Below are positions 42,526 through 51,091 of a stretch of 64,000 bases of DNA, in pieces. The DNA is from Candidatus Aenigmatarchaeota archaeon. GTDB lineage: Archaea > Aenigmatarchaeota > Aenigmatarchaeia > JACPZZ01. Made by a program: the position numbers and the translations under genes. Within the stretch, counting starts at the first letter, position 1, and every line of letters begins with the position of its first letter. Where the stretch lies: the NCBI GenBank assembly GCA_016202815.1, contig JACQNZ010000004.1, positions 121,522-185,521 of the forward strand, written 5' to 3'. The notes beneath the pieces are model-generated. The model had not been told where the DNA came from. It saw only the letters and a list, made by a program, of their open reading frames with translations, and did not search any database.

Positions 42526-43092
42526 ATGCTTGGGATCGAACAAGGGGTTTTGTTATTGGATAAAGAAGAAAAACTTCCTTTTGTCAGTGTAATTGATCTT
42601 GACGGCGAGGATGCAGACCTTTCTACAAATTTCAGGAACATTTACGATGCGGAAGTCCCGATTGGCGGAACTGGAAAGGTTGACGACACGGAGCAGGTAA
42701 AGAAAATCAGGAAAATTTACAGAATGGACGGCACGCTGATCGAAGAGGCCGCCGATTTAGAGGACGACGATGAAAAGGATCGCAGGAAAAAGGCGATCTC
42801 CAAACCTGCGTATTCGAGGCCAGATGATCCTTCGCAAACGATGCGGCAAGCCGAGAAACAAGGCCGCGCCGATTATCAGCCCAGAGCCGCGGAGACTATG
42901 GCCGCGCCAGCATCAGCGTTAAACCGCCAGGCCTATGTCTGCCTTCCGGGCAGCAAGAGCGCATGTGGGACGTGCCCTGTTTACAGCCTCATGTCAAGGC
43001 CGGGTGTGGCTGATCGGTTCAATGAGCTGAGGGCTGGACGACAGTTAAGCAAAGCGTCTTATCTTAGCCAGAGATCCGGCCTGCTGCGGTAA
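42526..43092 (+). CDS. Hypothetical protein with acidic middle region
   Basis: A 188-residue protein I do not recognise. It has a beta-like N-terminus (VLLLDKEEKLPFVSVIDLDG), an acidic linker (LEDDDEKDRRKK) and a C-terminal part with CLPGSKSACGTCPVYS, three cysteines that may bind metal. A TATA-like AAATTAATAAG precedes the ATG. Confidence 0.5.
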   Translation: MLGIEQGVLLLDKEEKLPFVSVIDLDGEDADLSTNFRNIYDAEVPIGGTGKVDDTEQVKKIRKIYRMDGTLIEEAADLEDDDEKDRRKKAISKPAYSRPDDPSQTMRQAEKQGRADYQPRAAETMAAPASALNRQAYVCLPGSKSACGTCPVYSLMSRPGVADRFNELRAGRQLSKASYLSQRSGLLR

Positions 43093-43129
43093 TGCGATCA
43101 ATTTTTATTATCGAGAACAATAATATATT

Positions 43130-43288
43130 ATGGCTAATTTTAGAGACGCCGCGAGGCTCATAAGGGCAATACGCCTGCGTTCCCAGATCAGGCACTCCCA
43201 CGAAAGCGCGAGATATCGTTTACATTTAGCAAAGCAAAGCCAGCCAGCGCCCATTTCATTACCAAAATGGCTGTTTATTGAAGAATGA
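43130..43288 (+). CDS. Small basic hypothetical protein
   Basis: A 52-residue frame (MANFRDAARLIRAIRLRSQI ...) rich in Arg and His. ATAATATATT lies immediately upstream of the ATG and TTTTTATTA 25 bases earlier. No homology recognised. Placed between an orphan gene and tRNA-Pro; could be spurious. Confidence 0.35.
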   Translation: MANFRDAARLIRAIRLRSQIRHSHESARYRLHLAKQSQPAPISLPKWLFIEE

Positions 43289-43378
43289 CTTCTTTTTAAG
43301 GTATAGCGACGATTTAGGTTTTATCTGTGGCTGGAATGTATTTTAATTAAAATATTATTGGCACGTTTCCAGTTCTGC

Positions 43379-43517
43379 GGGGTCGTGATGTAACCTGGTT
43401 TAGCATAGGAGCTTTGGGTGGCCCTTTCTTTCAGAAGAAAGCGCCAGCGGAAAGAAATTAAGTTGGCGGAAAGGCCAGAAAGAGCTTCATATGGGTGTTC
43501 AAATCACCCCGACCCCA
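43379..43517 (+). tRNA. tRNA-Pro (TGG) with 64-nt intron at 37/38
   Basis: Acceptor GGGGTCG (43379-43385) pairs with CGACCCC (43510-43516), discriminator A. The D stem is ATGT/GCAT. Anticodon stem GGAGC (43408-43412) pairs with GCTTC (43484-43488); loop TTTGGG plus A gives anticodon TGG with G37. T arm GGGTG-TTCAAAT-CACCC. The intron runs from 43419 to 43482. Its inner helix GGCC(C)TTTC/GAAAGGCC directly follows a GGT bulge and the other strand has an AGA bulge, a bulge-helix-bulge placing cleavage exactly at 37/38. The intron itself folds into two further hairpins (CTTTC/GAAAG and CGCCA/TGGCG). Confidence 0.9.
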
Positions 43518-43599
43518 TTGAAATGGAGTTCAAAGGGGCAATTGTAACCGATTCCATACCCGCGAAGTTCTTTTTACTAACAGAATCTAACAATATCAT

Positions 43600-44595
43600 A
43601 TGCAGCCTTTATTCGGCGTTGAAAAATACCCGCATAATTCGGCAGGGAGGAGGATGGTGACCAATGTTCCCATCGCACGTGTCGGCGAGACTGTGGGAAG
43701 CGTTGCCCGAAGGCTTTCCGTTGAAAGCAAAAATCTGGAAACAGTGGATTACATTTACGTGGTCGACAAACGCGGCCGGCTTGCCGGCGTGTTTTCGGTA
43801 AAATACCTTTTTTCAAATTCCAGGAAAACCAGGGTGGACAGCCTGATGAAAACCAAGCTGATAACTGTTTCCCCGGAGACCAACCAGGAAAAGGTTTCCG
43901 ACCTTGCCCTGATACATAAGATAAAGGACGTGCCCGTGACAAGCAGGGGAAAATTCCTGGGCGTTGTGCCGAACCACAAGATCATGGCCATACTCAACCG
44001 GTCTTTGCAGGAGGACATATTCCGCTTTGCCGGCATCCACAAATCGCATCTTGAATTCGAAAATACGCTCGAAGTCCCGTATTATAAAAGTATCGAGAGC
44101 CGTTTGCCGTGGCTGCTGGTGGGGCTTTTCGCGATAATGGCCACGGCCGTTTTCATCAATACGCTCGAAAAGACGCTGGAAAAGCACCTGATACTGGCGT
44201 TTTTCCTGCCTACGATAGTTTTTATGAGCGATGCGATAGGAACGCAGCTACAAACGCTCCTTGTCCGCGACATCGCGATACTCGGAAAAAATATACGGGT
44301 GTTCGATTATTTCACAAAACAGATGCTTATATCAGCGGTGATAAGCGTTATCTCAGGGGCTGTCGTTTTCTCTGTTGTCGCGGTTTTCTGGAAGCAGGCT
44401 TTCATAGGTTCCGTGATCGCGGCGTCGATGATGATCTCTTTCATGTTTTCCGCATTTACAGCGATGTCCATAGTATACGGATTATACAGGATGGGATCGG
44501 ATCCGGCTGTCGGCAGCGGGCCGATAGCTACTGTAGTTTCGGATGTCCTGACGATCGTTGTTTATTTCGCCGCAGCCACTGTGATGCTCGGATAA
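43600..44595 (+). CDS. MgtE-like Mg2+ transporter with CBS pair
   Basis: A 331-residue protein. Residues 20-150 form two CBS-like repeats (VGETVGSVARRLSVES and LITVSPETNQEKVSDLALIHKIKDVPV). About five transmembrane helices of the MgtE channel domain follow, with FLPTIVFMSDAIGTQLQTLLVRDIA, the conserved pore helix of MgtE. The N domain of bacterial MgtE is absent. Cytoplasmic Mg2+ sensing through the CBS domains is known for the family. Confidence 0.85.
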   Translation: MQPLFGVEKYPHNSAGRRMVTNVPIARVGETVGSVARRLSVESKNLETVDYIYVVDKRGRLAGVFSVKYLFSNSRKTRVDSLMKTKLITVSPETNQEKVSDLALIHKIKDVPVTSRGKFLGVVPNHKIMAILNRSLQEDIFRFAGIHKSHLEFENTLEVPYYKSIESRLPWLLVGLFAIMATAVFINTLEKTLEKHLILAFFLPTIVFMSDAIGTQLQTLLVRDIAILGKNIRVFDYFTKQMLISAVISVISGAVVFSVVAVFWKQAFIGSVIAASMMISFMFSAFTAMSIVYGLYRMGSDPAVGSGPIATVVSDVLTIVVYFAAATVMLG

Positions 44596-44645
44596 GGGAA
44601 TAAAAACTTATATGGCCAAAAAGCCAAGAAAATATAGGTGTTTTA

Positions 44646-46094
44646 GTGGTTGTAAATAAGAGCCTGCTTCTGTCTTTTTTCGTTTGTATGGCTTTTGTGT
44701 CGTCTTTCGCAGCTGCGGCGGGCGTGGAAGTCAGCGTTACGCCTTCACAGGCCGAAGGATACAGCGGATCGGTGACAAAGTACGCGGTTACGATCAAAAA
44801 CCTCGAAAGCAAGGCTGATAGCTTCTTACTATCCTATTCAGGGACGTTTTCGTCCTGGATAACGCTTGACAAAAACCTTGTTGTGATACCGGCAGGCGGC
44901 GAGGAGACAATTTACCTTTCCGTTAACCCGCCCGTGGGCATCAACCCTTCCGTTTATCGTTACGTTGTGCGGGCGGATTCAGCAAACGACCCCACCATTT
45001 TCGGCAGCTCCGAGTTTTTCTTCACTGTTTATTTCAAATACCCAATCGTCATCAAGGACTTTAGGCTGAATGCAGCCGATTACAACCCGGGTTCTGGCAT
45101 TAATGCGATGATCAAGGTCGCTAACCTGGCTGTCACGGATTTGGAAGGGTTTTCACTGGATATAACGATAACAGACCCGTTGAACAGGCAGAGCGGATTG
45201 ACGATACCGGTGGGGGTCGGCGGATTGGAAGAAAAGACTATACAAAAAGTGATCACCCTTGAAAAACATGCTGTTGCAGGCGGTTACAAAGCTTCCGCCC
45301 AGTTGAGGGCGCAAAACGGCGAACAGGTGTCGCAGAATAAGACGTCTTTTGCTGTGAACAGCCTGTACAATGTGCTGCAGACAAAGGAGGAGCAGAAGAT
45401 TTCGTCGGGAAAGGTTGTTACGATAAAGCTTTCGAACGAGGGCAACCTGGCAGGAAGAAATATCACTGTGCGTGAGGATTTATCGAGCGTTGTTTCGTGG
45501 TTAGCCACGGCTGACACGAAACCGACGCGCACAACATCTTCGGCAGGCGATGTTACGTATTACTGGGTCGTCGATGAGCTTGCGCCCGGACAAACGGCCA
45601 GTTTTGTTTACAGGATTTCATATACGCCGGCTTATGTGATACTCGCGTTCCTGGTTGTGGGCGGTGCCGTGCTTTTTGTGCAGATGCAAAGGCCGAGGAT
45701 TTCCAAGCGCGTACTGCATGCCGGGCCCGTGCACATAGGCAAGGAGTTCACGATGACCATTGCTGTTAAAAACTCTTCGAGGCACACATTGAAATCGGCC
45801 ATTGTCCGCGACCTGATACCGTCTGTTATGAGGCTCGTGCCGCAACATGAGACATTAAAACCGCTGGTCAAGAAAACCGCTATCGGCACAGAAATGATCT
45901 GGAAGATTGGCGATGTTCAGCCGCAGGAAGAGAGGATCATAACGTACAAGCTTTCGCCGGTTATGGGTATTTTGGGAACGGTCTCCCTGCCTCGTGCATA
46001 TCTGAGGTACAGGGACGCTGATGAAAATTCCATCAAAATCGACTCAAACTATGCCGAATTGGGCGAGGTCGTGCGCGAAAGGCGAAGTGAATAG
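44646..46094 (+). CDS. COG1361-like surface protein with cytoplasmic Ig-like tail
   Basis: A 482-residue protein starting with GTG. A signal peptide (LLLSFFVCMAFVSSFAAAAG) is followed by about 300 residues of beta-sandwich repeats, a transmembrane helix (TPAYVILAFLVVGGAVLFV), then a further Ig-like region (KEFTMTIAVKNSSRHTLKSAIV). An AAAAACTTATATGG TATA region lies about 35 bases upstream. Likely a surface-layer or adhesion component. Confidence 0.75.
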   Translation: MVVNKSLLLSFFVCMAFVSSFAAAAGVEVSVTPSQAEGYSGSVTKYAVTIKNLESKADSFLLSYSGTFSSWITLDKNLVVIPAGGEETIYLSVNPPVGINPSVYRYVVRADSANDPTIFGSSEFFFTVYFKYPIVIKDFRLNAADYNPGSGINAMIKVANLAVTDLEGFSLDITITDPLNRQSGLTIPVGVGGLEEKTIQKVITLEKHAVAGGYKASAQLRAQNGEQVSQNKTSFAVNSLYNVLQTKEEQKISSGKVVTIKLSNEGNLAGRNITVREDLSSVVSWLATADTKPTRTTSSAGDVTYYWVVDELAPGQTASFVYRISYTPAYVILAFLVVGGAVLFVQMQRPRISKRVLHAGPVHIGKEFTMTIAVKNSSRHTLKSAIVRDLIPSVMRLVPQHETLKPLVKKTAIGTEMIWKIGDVQPQEERIITYKLSPVMGILGTVSLPRAYLRYRDADENSIKIDSNYAELGEVVRERRSE

Positions 46095-46145
46095 CCGTTC
46101 GTTTGGACAAACAAGATTTTTATATTTATCCCACAATGAGATAGC

Positions 46146-46637
46146 ATGCTGGCTTACATTCTGAATGTGGAGGGGTCTGGTTACAGGCAGTCCAACGTTT
46201 TCCACCTTGATCCTGACACCAAGCTGCTAGTCCCTGTAGAACTGGACAGGATCGAAATGGTTGGATTCCCGCCTTACCCGTTCCGGTCGCACGGCGACCT
46301 GGCGCAGGTATGGCCGTATGATAGGATGCCCACCCGCGTTATTGTCGATGGCCAGCCTGCTGACAATCTAACAACAAAGCTGAAGTCCATGCCGGATGGC
46401 GCCAGCGGAATGGTGATCGGCCGGTACGACCCTCAAAAAGATTCTGCAATTTCCCGCTCGCGGGAAAGCGTTATGGATGCTGTCCGGAAAGGACGGTTGA
46501 TGGAAAAAATACGGGGGCTGGAAGGCGGGCAAACTGTCATGGCAGCTTATTTCAGGTTTTCTCCCCGGATGCTGGCAGAATCCGCGCAGTTGGAAATGGC
46601 GCTACTTGAACAGGAACCCGGTCTCCTTCGACCATAG
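46146..46637 (+). CDS. Hypothetical protein
   Basis: A 163-residue protein without recognised domain or membrane helix. TATA-like TTTTTATATTTA precedes the ATG by about 20-30 bases. Its 3' end overlaps the convergent glycosylase gene by 36 bases, which is long for convergent genes and argues for some caution about the C-terminus. Confidence 0.5.
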   Translation: MLAYILNVEGSGYRQSNVFHLDPDTKLLVPVELDRIEMVGFPPYPFRSHGDLAQVWPYDRMPTRVIVDGQPADNLTTKLKSMPDGASGMVIGRYDPQKDSAISRSRESVMDAVRKGRLMEKIRGLEGGQTVMAAYFRFSPRMLAESAQLEMALLEQEPGLLRP

Positions 46638-47234
46638 AAGAAGGTCGAGCGCATTTAACGGGATCCCGGCATCTTTCGAGAATTTTTTCATTTTGGCCTC
46701 TATTTCCAGATATTTTTTGTCTGTCAATTGCTCGGGTATCTCGTCGATGACGTTGAACCATTTCAAATTTCGCATTATGTGCACGTCCAGTATCGCGAAT
46801 TCTTTACCCAAACCTATGTTTCTTAGAAAATGAGAAGCTTCTTTTCGCCCGAGACCGTTGACGTTCTTGATAAGCCACTCCCTTGCGCCCGCCGGCGACA
46901 GGAATTTCTTTAAGAAATCGTTAAAATTTACCTTAGTATCCATGAATCGCCCCCTCGCCTGTACTACGTATTTTGCCTTTTCATCCGGAAAGCTTATGTC
47001 GTCCATGTACTTCCTGATTTCTTCGGCGGTCCCTTTAAACAACAAACCGTTGCTTGCGAGCTGTTTTACGATGCGGTCGCACTTGACAGCCGACGAGCGG
47101 GGCGTACAGAGGCAAAAGCAAAGCTCGAGGAAGATTTTTTTATTGTCCTTTCCGTTTTGTTCAAAGTCTTCCAGGCGCGCCTGTATATCGGCTTTTTTGG
47201 ATCCGTAAAAATTTTTAAGCTCCTCTAGATCCAT
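46602..47234 (-). CDS. ogg: 8-oxoguanine DNA glycosylase/AP lyase, OGG2 type
   Basis: A 210-residue HhH-GPD enzyme. LFLELCFCLCTPRSSA near the N-terminus, NVNGLGRKEASHFLRNIG is the helix-hairpin-helix with the catalytic Lys, and EFAILDVHIMRNLKWF contains the catalytic Asp. The closing LDLLLWSKETGFLFK is typical of archaeal OGG2. It excises 8-oxoguanine and cuts the AP site. ATG at 47234 with TTATATAA on the minus strand upstream; the longer frame would run into the tRNA. Confidence 0.88.
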   Translation of the reverse strand: MDLEELKNFYGSKKADIQARLEDFEQNGKDNKKIFLELCFCLCTPRSSAVKCDRIVKQLASNGLLFKGTAEEIRKYMDDISFPDEKAKYVVQARGRFMDTKVNFNDFLKKFLSPAGAREWLIKNVNGLGRKEASHFLRNIGLGKEFAILDVHIMRNLKWFNVIDEIPEQLTDKKYLEIEAKMKKFSKDAGIPLNALDLLLWSKETGFLFK

Positions 47235-47294
47235 GATATAATCAGGTAAAAAACAAGTTATATAAGCTGATCTGGTAAATAGATTTTTAGTCAT

Positions 47295-47572
47295 CCCCCG
47301 GTAGCTCAATCTGGTAGAGTACTCGGCTGTAGTTTGGTACCGCGCAAGTTGTGCCAAGATCTGGCCGTATTCGGAAACCGAGTTGTTGGGCGTTCAAATA
47401 AGCCTTTTCTTTTGACAAAGGCTTGTGGTACAAGCCATGCATGGAAAACAGAAGTTTTCCATGAAAAGAAAAGCCTTAAGGTAAAAGAAAACCTAATGGA
47501 AGAAAAATAAATGGCCTTAAGGCAAAGGAAAACTTAGGATGGGAGAAGGCTTGGAAACTCGCCCCCGGGGGA
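47295..47572 (+). tRNA. tRNA-Tyr (GTA) with two introns (37/38 and T-loop 59/60)
   Basis: Acceptor CCCCCGG (47295-47301) pairs with CCGGGGG (47565-47571), discriminator A. D arm GCTC/GAGT. Anticodon stem CTCGG (47322-47326) pairs with CCGAG (47378-47382); loop CTGTAG plus A38 gives GTA. Intron 1 runs 47333-47376 (44 nt), at the canonical position. T stem GGGCG (47388-47392) pairs with CGCCC (47560-47564), and a second intron of 160 nt (47399-47558) interrupts the T-loop. Removing it restores the 7-base loop TTCAAAT. No CCA is encoded. Confidence 0.92.
47399..47558 (+). other. 160-nt T-loop intron of tRNA-Tyr with bulge-helix-bulge
   Basis: The T stem GGGCG/CGCCC is followed by the 4-base central helix TTCA/GGAA (three Watson-Crick pairs plus A-G), the 3-base bulges AAT and ACT, and then the inner helix AAGCCTTTTC/GAGAAGGCTT. 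Cutting after the second base of each bulge gives exactly TTCAAA plus T. The intron holds further hairpins: AAGCCTTT/AAAGGCTT and ATGGAAAAC/GTTTTCCAT. No reading frame of note is inside it. Confidence 0.85.
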
Positions 47573-47628
47573 TTATTGTTTTTCCTATCCTGACATATTG
47601 TCGTCAGCTTGGTTCGGCGTAAAAATTT

Positions 47629-47799
47629 TTATAACTTGACTATCCCCAGAGTGTAAAGAACGAATAGTATCAACGCGACTACGATGACAACGGCTGGAAA
47701 TGACGATTTCCCCCGCGCTTTCCCGAAAGGGGTGCCGCAGTTCGGGCAGAAATTGGCCTTTGCTTGGCCGGTTTCGTGGCCGCATTTTGCGCATTTCAT
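47629..47799 (-). CDS. Small zinc-ribbon membrane protein
   Basis: A 56-residue protein: N-terminal zinc ribbon (MKCAKCGHETGQ ... FCPNCGTPFG) and one C-terminal transmembrane helix (AVVIVVALILFVLYTLG). A common archaeal layout of membrane-tethered zinc ribbon. Lies 24 bases downstream of another zinc-ribbon gene on the same strand. Confidence 0.7.
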   Translation of the reverse strand: MKCAKCGHETGQAKANFCPNCGTPFGKARGKSSFPAVVIVVALILFVLYTLGIVKL

Positions 47800-47823
47800 G
47801 ATTTATTTTGATTTTTTAGACTA

Positions 47824-47976
47824 TTAAACCTCTTTCATTATATGCCCGCATTGCGCGCACATGGCCCGCCCATGGGCCGGGTCTTCCATGAGCTTGTTGG
47901 AACCGCACTCCGGGCACACGCGCCTGCGAAAATCCCTTGTCACGTCAATGCGGTCGCTTTGTTTTAATGACCTCAT
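47824..47976 (-). CDS. Small zinc-ribbon protein
   Basis: A 50-residue protein with CPEC and CAQC knuckles, spaced by SNKLMEDPAHGRAM, a TFIIB-like zinc-ribbon spacing. Its ATG shares one base with the TGA of the upstream 209-residue gene, so it is translationally coupled to the trxB operon. Confidence 0.7.
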   Translation of the reverse strand: MRSLKQSDRIDVTRDFRRRVCPECGSNKLMEDPAHGRAMCAQCGHIMKEV

Positions 47977-48605
47977 CAAACTTCCTTCTGCACAAAAAGT
48001 ATAAGCGCGCGCAATTTTTCCTTGTCCGTGGTTTCATCGTCGTTGGCAATGACCATCGTCTTCCCGCCGAGCTTCTTCGCCCATTGCATGACTATTACGG
48101 ATTTTGCCGCGTCGCTTAGCATCGGCCATTGCGCAACGCCCAATATCTCGTTTTTGACAGCTTTCGGTATTTCCGGAAGCTTTTCCGTCATTACCACGCG
48201 TTTTGCGTTTTCCATGGCCTTTTGCCTGTCCGCGCCAGACAGGCGGATTATTTTCCCGTGCCTGGTTATTTGTTGCGCTATCCTGAACGCGTCGTTTGTC
48301 GGGATCTGGCCGGGATATTTGGCGATCTCTATTTCGGACAGGGTTATATTGTGTGCGGCCTTTTCCGAAAACACCGTGCCGTTGCTTATGTTCTTGATTT
48401 CCAGGAACGAGTAATTGTTGCCCTGTTTCTGGACAGTAACGCTGAAATGCGGCGGATATTTTTCGCCTAATTCGTCCGAGTAGACTTTGAAATTCCCGTT
48501 TTTGTCTGCTGTTTTCGCCCGTTCGTACGCCGCTTTCATCACTTTAAGCATAGGATGTTCGGGCTTTTCGATAGAATCCAACAGTTTAACAATTTCGTTT
48601 CCCAT
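47976..48605 (-). CDS. Hypothetical protein of the trxB operon
   Basis: A 209-residue protein, soluble, not recognised. KVYSDELGEKYPPHFSVTVQK and NNYSFLEIKNISNG look beta-rich; the C-terminal half looks helical. ATG at 48605 follows the trxB stop by four bases, and its stop overlaps the next ATG. Confidence 0.55.
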   Translation of the reverse strand: MGNEIVKLLDSIEKPEHPMLKVMKAAYERAKTADKNGNFKVYSDELGEKYPPHFSVTVQKQGNNYSFLEIKNISNGTVFSEKAAHNITLSEIEIAKYPGQIPTNDAFRIAQQITRHGKIIRLSGADRQKAMENAKRVVMTEKLPEIPKAVKNEILGVAQWPMLSDAAKSVIVMQWAKKLGGKTMVIANDDETTDKEKLRALILFVQKEV

Positions 48606-48609
48606 GAGG

Positions 48610-49521
48610 TCACAGCTCGTTCTCATTCACGTATTTGTAGGCGGAATACACAGCGGACACGGCCTCGCCGACGCCGGTTATCGCCTGCTTGAATTTGGTA
48701 TCAACGACATCGCCGGCCGCGAATACGCCCGGCACGTTAGTTTTTGATTCACGGTCTATAATTATTTCTTTCTTGTCGTTCAGTTTCACGCCCAGTTTTT
48801 CCGCAAGCTGTGACATGGGCGTAGCGCCTATTTCGACAAAGACGGCGTCCAGAGGCAGTTCATTTGATCCGTTGTAGGGCCTGTCCAAAACTACGCCCTT
48901 TATGACTTTGTTGCCTCTTATTTCCTTTACGTTCGCCTTGTTTATTATTTCTATTTTTTTGTTCGTTTCTATCCGTTTCATGTTCACAGGTTCCGGGTGT
49001 ATCTGGTCGCCGCGGTAAATTATGTAGACTTTCCTGCCCCACTGGGTTAATAACAAGGCCTCTTTGCCGGCGCTGTCCGAGCCGCCGACAACAGCGATCG
49101 TTTTTTCCTTGTACGCGTACCCGTCGCATAACGCGCAGCTATGGACACCTTTGCCTTCGAATTCCTTTTCGCCCGGCACGCCAAGTTCGCGGTGCCTGGA
49201 GCCCGTTGCGACCAAAACAGACTTCGCTTCGTAGATTTTTTCTTCGGTGTCAACAACAAAAAAATTATCCTTTTTTTCTATTTTTGTAACCTTGTCTTCC
49301 ACAAGTTCCACATCGTAATTTTTCGCGTGCTTGCGCAGCTTTTCCGCGAGTTCCAATCCTGTTAGACGTTCAAAACCGGGATAGTTTTCGACTACGTCTG
49401 TCAACGCTATCGTGCCGCCTATGTTGTCGCCTATCATAGCAGTCTTCAGGTTCAGCCGGCCCGCATACATTGCTGCGCCCAGGCCGACGACGCCGCCGCC
49501 TACGATAATCAAGTCGTACAT
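48610..49521 (-). CDS. trxB: Thioredoxin reductase
   Basis: A 303-residue flavoprotein. FAD-binding LIIVGGGVVGLGAAMYAGR, redox-active cysteines in HSCALCDGYAY, the NADPH-binding IAVVGGSDSAGKEALLL and the closing GVFAAGDVVDTKFKQAITGVGEA are all present. It reduces thioredoxin-like proteins. First gene of a three-gene unit with two coupled downstream genes. Confidence 0.95.
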   Translation of the reverse strand: MYDLIIVGGGVVGLGAAMYAGRLNLKTAMIGDNIGGTIALTDVVENYPGFERLTGLELAEKLRKHAKNYDVELVEDKVTKIEKKDNFFVVDTEEKIYEAKSVLVATGSRHRELGVPGEKEFEGKGVHSCALCDGYAYKEKTIAVVGGSDSAGKEALLLTQWGRKVYIIYRGDQIHPEPVNMKRIETNKKIEIINKANVKEIRGNKVIKGVVLDRPYNGSNELPLDAVFVEIGATPMSQLAEKLGVKLNDKKEIIIDRESKTNVPGVFAAGDVVDTKFKQAITGVGEAVSAVYSAYKYVNENEL

Positions 49522-49563
49522 ATGTCAAACCCTATTTTGTCCGTTTCTGTATTAATATTAGGT

Positions 49564-49980
49564 TCATTTGATGAAGTTTTTCAGCTTTTTCGCCCATTTT
49601 GGATTGTTTTCAGCGAACAGAACCAGCCTGTTAATCCTTTTGATGGTGGAAGGGTGGATGTGATGCTCTGCGCCCTCCGTATCTGCGTAGGCAGTTTTTT
49701 CATCAACGCCTATCAGCGTGAGGAATTCCATCATCTTGGAATGCGTGTCGGAAACGTTTTTCGCGATCCGTTCGCCGGCCGGCGTCAGCGATATTTCCCT
49801 GTATTTTTCGTATTTAACCAGGCCCCGCTTGTCCAATTTTTGCAGCATGCTCGTCACGGTGGGCGGGCGCACCCTGAGACGCTGGGAAATGTCCACGACC
49901 TTTGCGTAACCCTTGGATTTGGAGAGCTTGTATATGGTTTCCAGGTAATCTTCGACGGCGGGGGTGTTGGTTTTTTCCAT
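49564..49980 (-). CDS. DtxR/MntR-family metal-dependent repressor
   Basis: A 138-residue regulator. The winged helix AVEDYLETIYKLSKSKGYAKVVDISQRL and VRPPTVTSMLQKLDKRGLVKYE match DtxR/MntR. The dimerisation and metal-binding helices follow (EGAEHHIHPSTIKRIN), but the SH3-like third domain is absent, as in MntR. Divergent from an oxidase-ZIP-NRAMP unit, with operator-like palindromes between. Confidence 0.88.
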   Translation of the reverse strand: MEKTNTPAVEDYLETIYKLSKSKGYAKVVDISQRLRVRPPTVTSMLQKLDKRGLVKYEKYREISLTPAGERIAKNVSDTHSKMMEFLTLIGVDEKTAYADTEGAEHHIHPSTIKRINRLVLFAENNPKWAKKLKNFIK

Positions 49981-50020
49981 ACTACGGATTAGTTACGCTT
50001 AAATATAAGCGTTTTAAATG

Positions 50021-50053
50021 TTAGATAGGTCTAAATTTGTTAAATTAGTCTAA
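50021..50053. promoter_or_regulatory. Candidate DtxR/MntR operators
   Basis: TTAGATAGGTCTAA (50021-50034) and TTAGTCTAA (50045-50053) are palindromes sharing TTAGA/TCTAA- or TTAG/CTAA-type half-sites, located between the repressor gene and the metal-transport unit. Spacing and composition fit binding by the neighbouring repressor, controlling both directions. Confidence 0.55.
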
Positions 50054-50068
50054 CTTTGGTGCGTTTGG

Positions 50069-51091
50069 ATGAAACCTGGAAAATCCGTGAAAAATCCTGC
50101 CTTGTTGCTTGCGGCGCTAATAACGCTAAGCTTGTACGCGTTTTTTTCCGCCTTGACAGAAGCCCATTCCGGGGACCATTCCATGAAACAGGACCATGCC
50201 GGCGTTGTGGGCGAATACACATTTGACGATTTCGACCCGGTTTCATATTTAAAAAACTGGAATTTCAACGACCTGCCGGAAGAAAAAAGAAAGAAATTCT
50301 ATAAAGAAGAGATTTTAGCCGACGGCACAACGCTGCGGGAATACTGGATATATGCTGTTGACAAAAAAATCGAAGTTGCCCCGGGCGTTTTCTTTGATGC
50401 GTGGACGTATAACGGCAGAGTGCCCGGTCCCACAATACGGGTCACGGAAAACGACACGGTGCGTGTCCATTTCATTAACCATGGCTCCCAAGCGCATACG
50501 ATGCATTTCCACGGTTATCATGAAGCGTCGATGGACGGTTCCATGCCTGAGCAATTCGTAGAGCCTGGCGAAAGTTTCATTTACGAGTTCAGGGCAGAGC
50601 CTGCGGGCTTGCACCTGTATCATTGCCATTCGACACCTTTGAAAGACCACATTTCCAGAGGGCTTTACGGCATGTTCATCATAGATCCCAAAGAAGGACG
50701 CCAGCAAGCCAGCGAATTAATCATGATGATGAACGCGTTCGACACAAACTTTGACGGTGACAATGAAGTCTACGCCGCAAACACAAAGGCTTTCTATTAC
50801 ATGGATAACCCGGTAAAAGTGAAAGCCGGAGAGCTTGTCCGGATATACACCGGGAACATGGTTGAATCCGATCCTGTCAATTCCATACACATACACGGAA
50901 ATTTCTTCAACGAATACCGTACAGGGACGTTGAACACGCCAAACGCTTTTACAGATATTATCGAACTCGGCCAGGGAGAACGCTCTATCCTTGAGCTGAA
51001 GTTCAGGTATCCTGGTAAATATATGTTTCACGCCCACCAGACAGAGTTTTCCGAATTGGGCTGGGCTGGCCTTTTCGAGGTCGAACAATGA
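50069..51091 (+). CDS. Two-domain multicopper oxidase
   Basis: A 340-residue exported protein with a signal peptide (LLLAALITLSLYAFFSALTEA). Copper ligands are seen in HTMHFHG, LYHCHSTPLKDH (type-1 site with Cys), NSIHIHGNFF and FHAHQTEF. Only the first domain has the type-1 Cys, a pattern of two-domain multicopper oxidases. Probably oxidises Mn(II), Fe(II) or Cu(I) outside the membrane; the metal is inferred from the ZIP and NRAMP neighbours. ATGA overlap with the ZIP gene. Confidence 0.82.
   Translation: MKPGKSVKNPALLLAALITLSLYAFFSALTEAHSGDHSMKQDHAGVVGEYTFDDFDPVSYLKNWNFNDLPEEKRKKFYKEEILADGTTLREYWIYAVDKKIEVAPGVFFDAWTYNGRVPGPTIRVTENDTVRVHFINHGSQAHTMHFHGYHEASMDGSMPEQFVEPGESFIYEFRAEPAGLHLYHCHSTPLKDHISRGLYGMFIIDPKEGRQQASELIMMMNAFDTNFDGDNEVYAANTKAFYYMDNPVKVKAGELVRIYTGNMVESDPVNSIHIHGNFFNEYRTGTLNTPNAFTDIIELGQGERSILELKFRYPGKYMFHAHQTEFSELGWAGLFEVEQ

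Noticed and set aside
43418-43660. An 80-residue plus-strand reading frame
   Set aside because: It starts inside tRNA-Pro, covers its intron and 3' half and overlaps the start of the MgtE-like gene; a shadow of the tRNA.
47585-47794. A 69-residue minus-strand frame
   Set aside because: It overlaps in another frame a real 56-residue zinc-ribbon membrane protein at 47629-47799 with clear CxxC knuckles.
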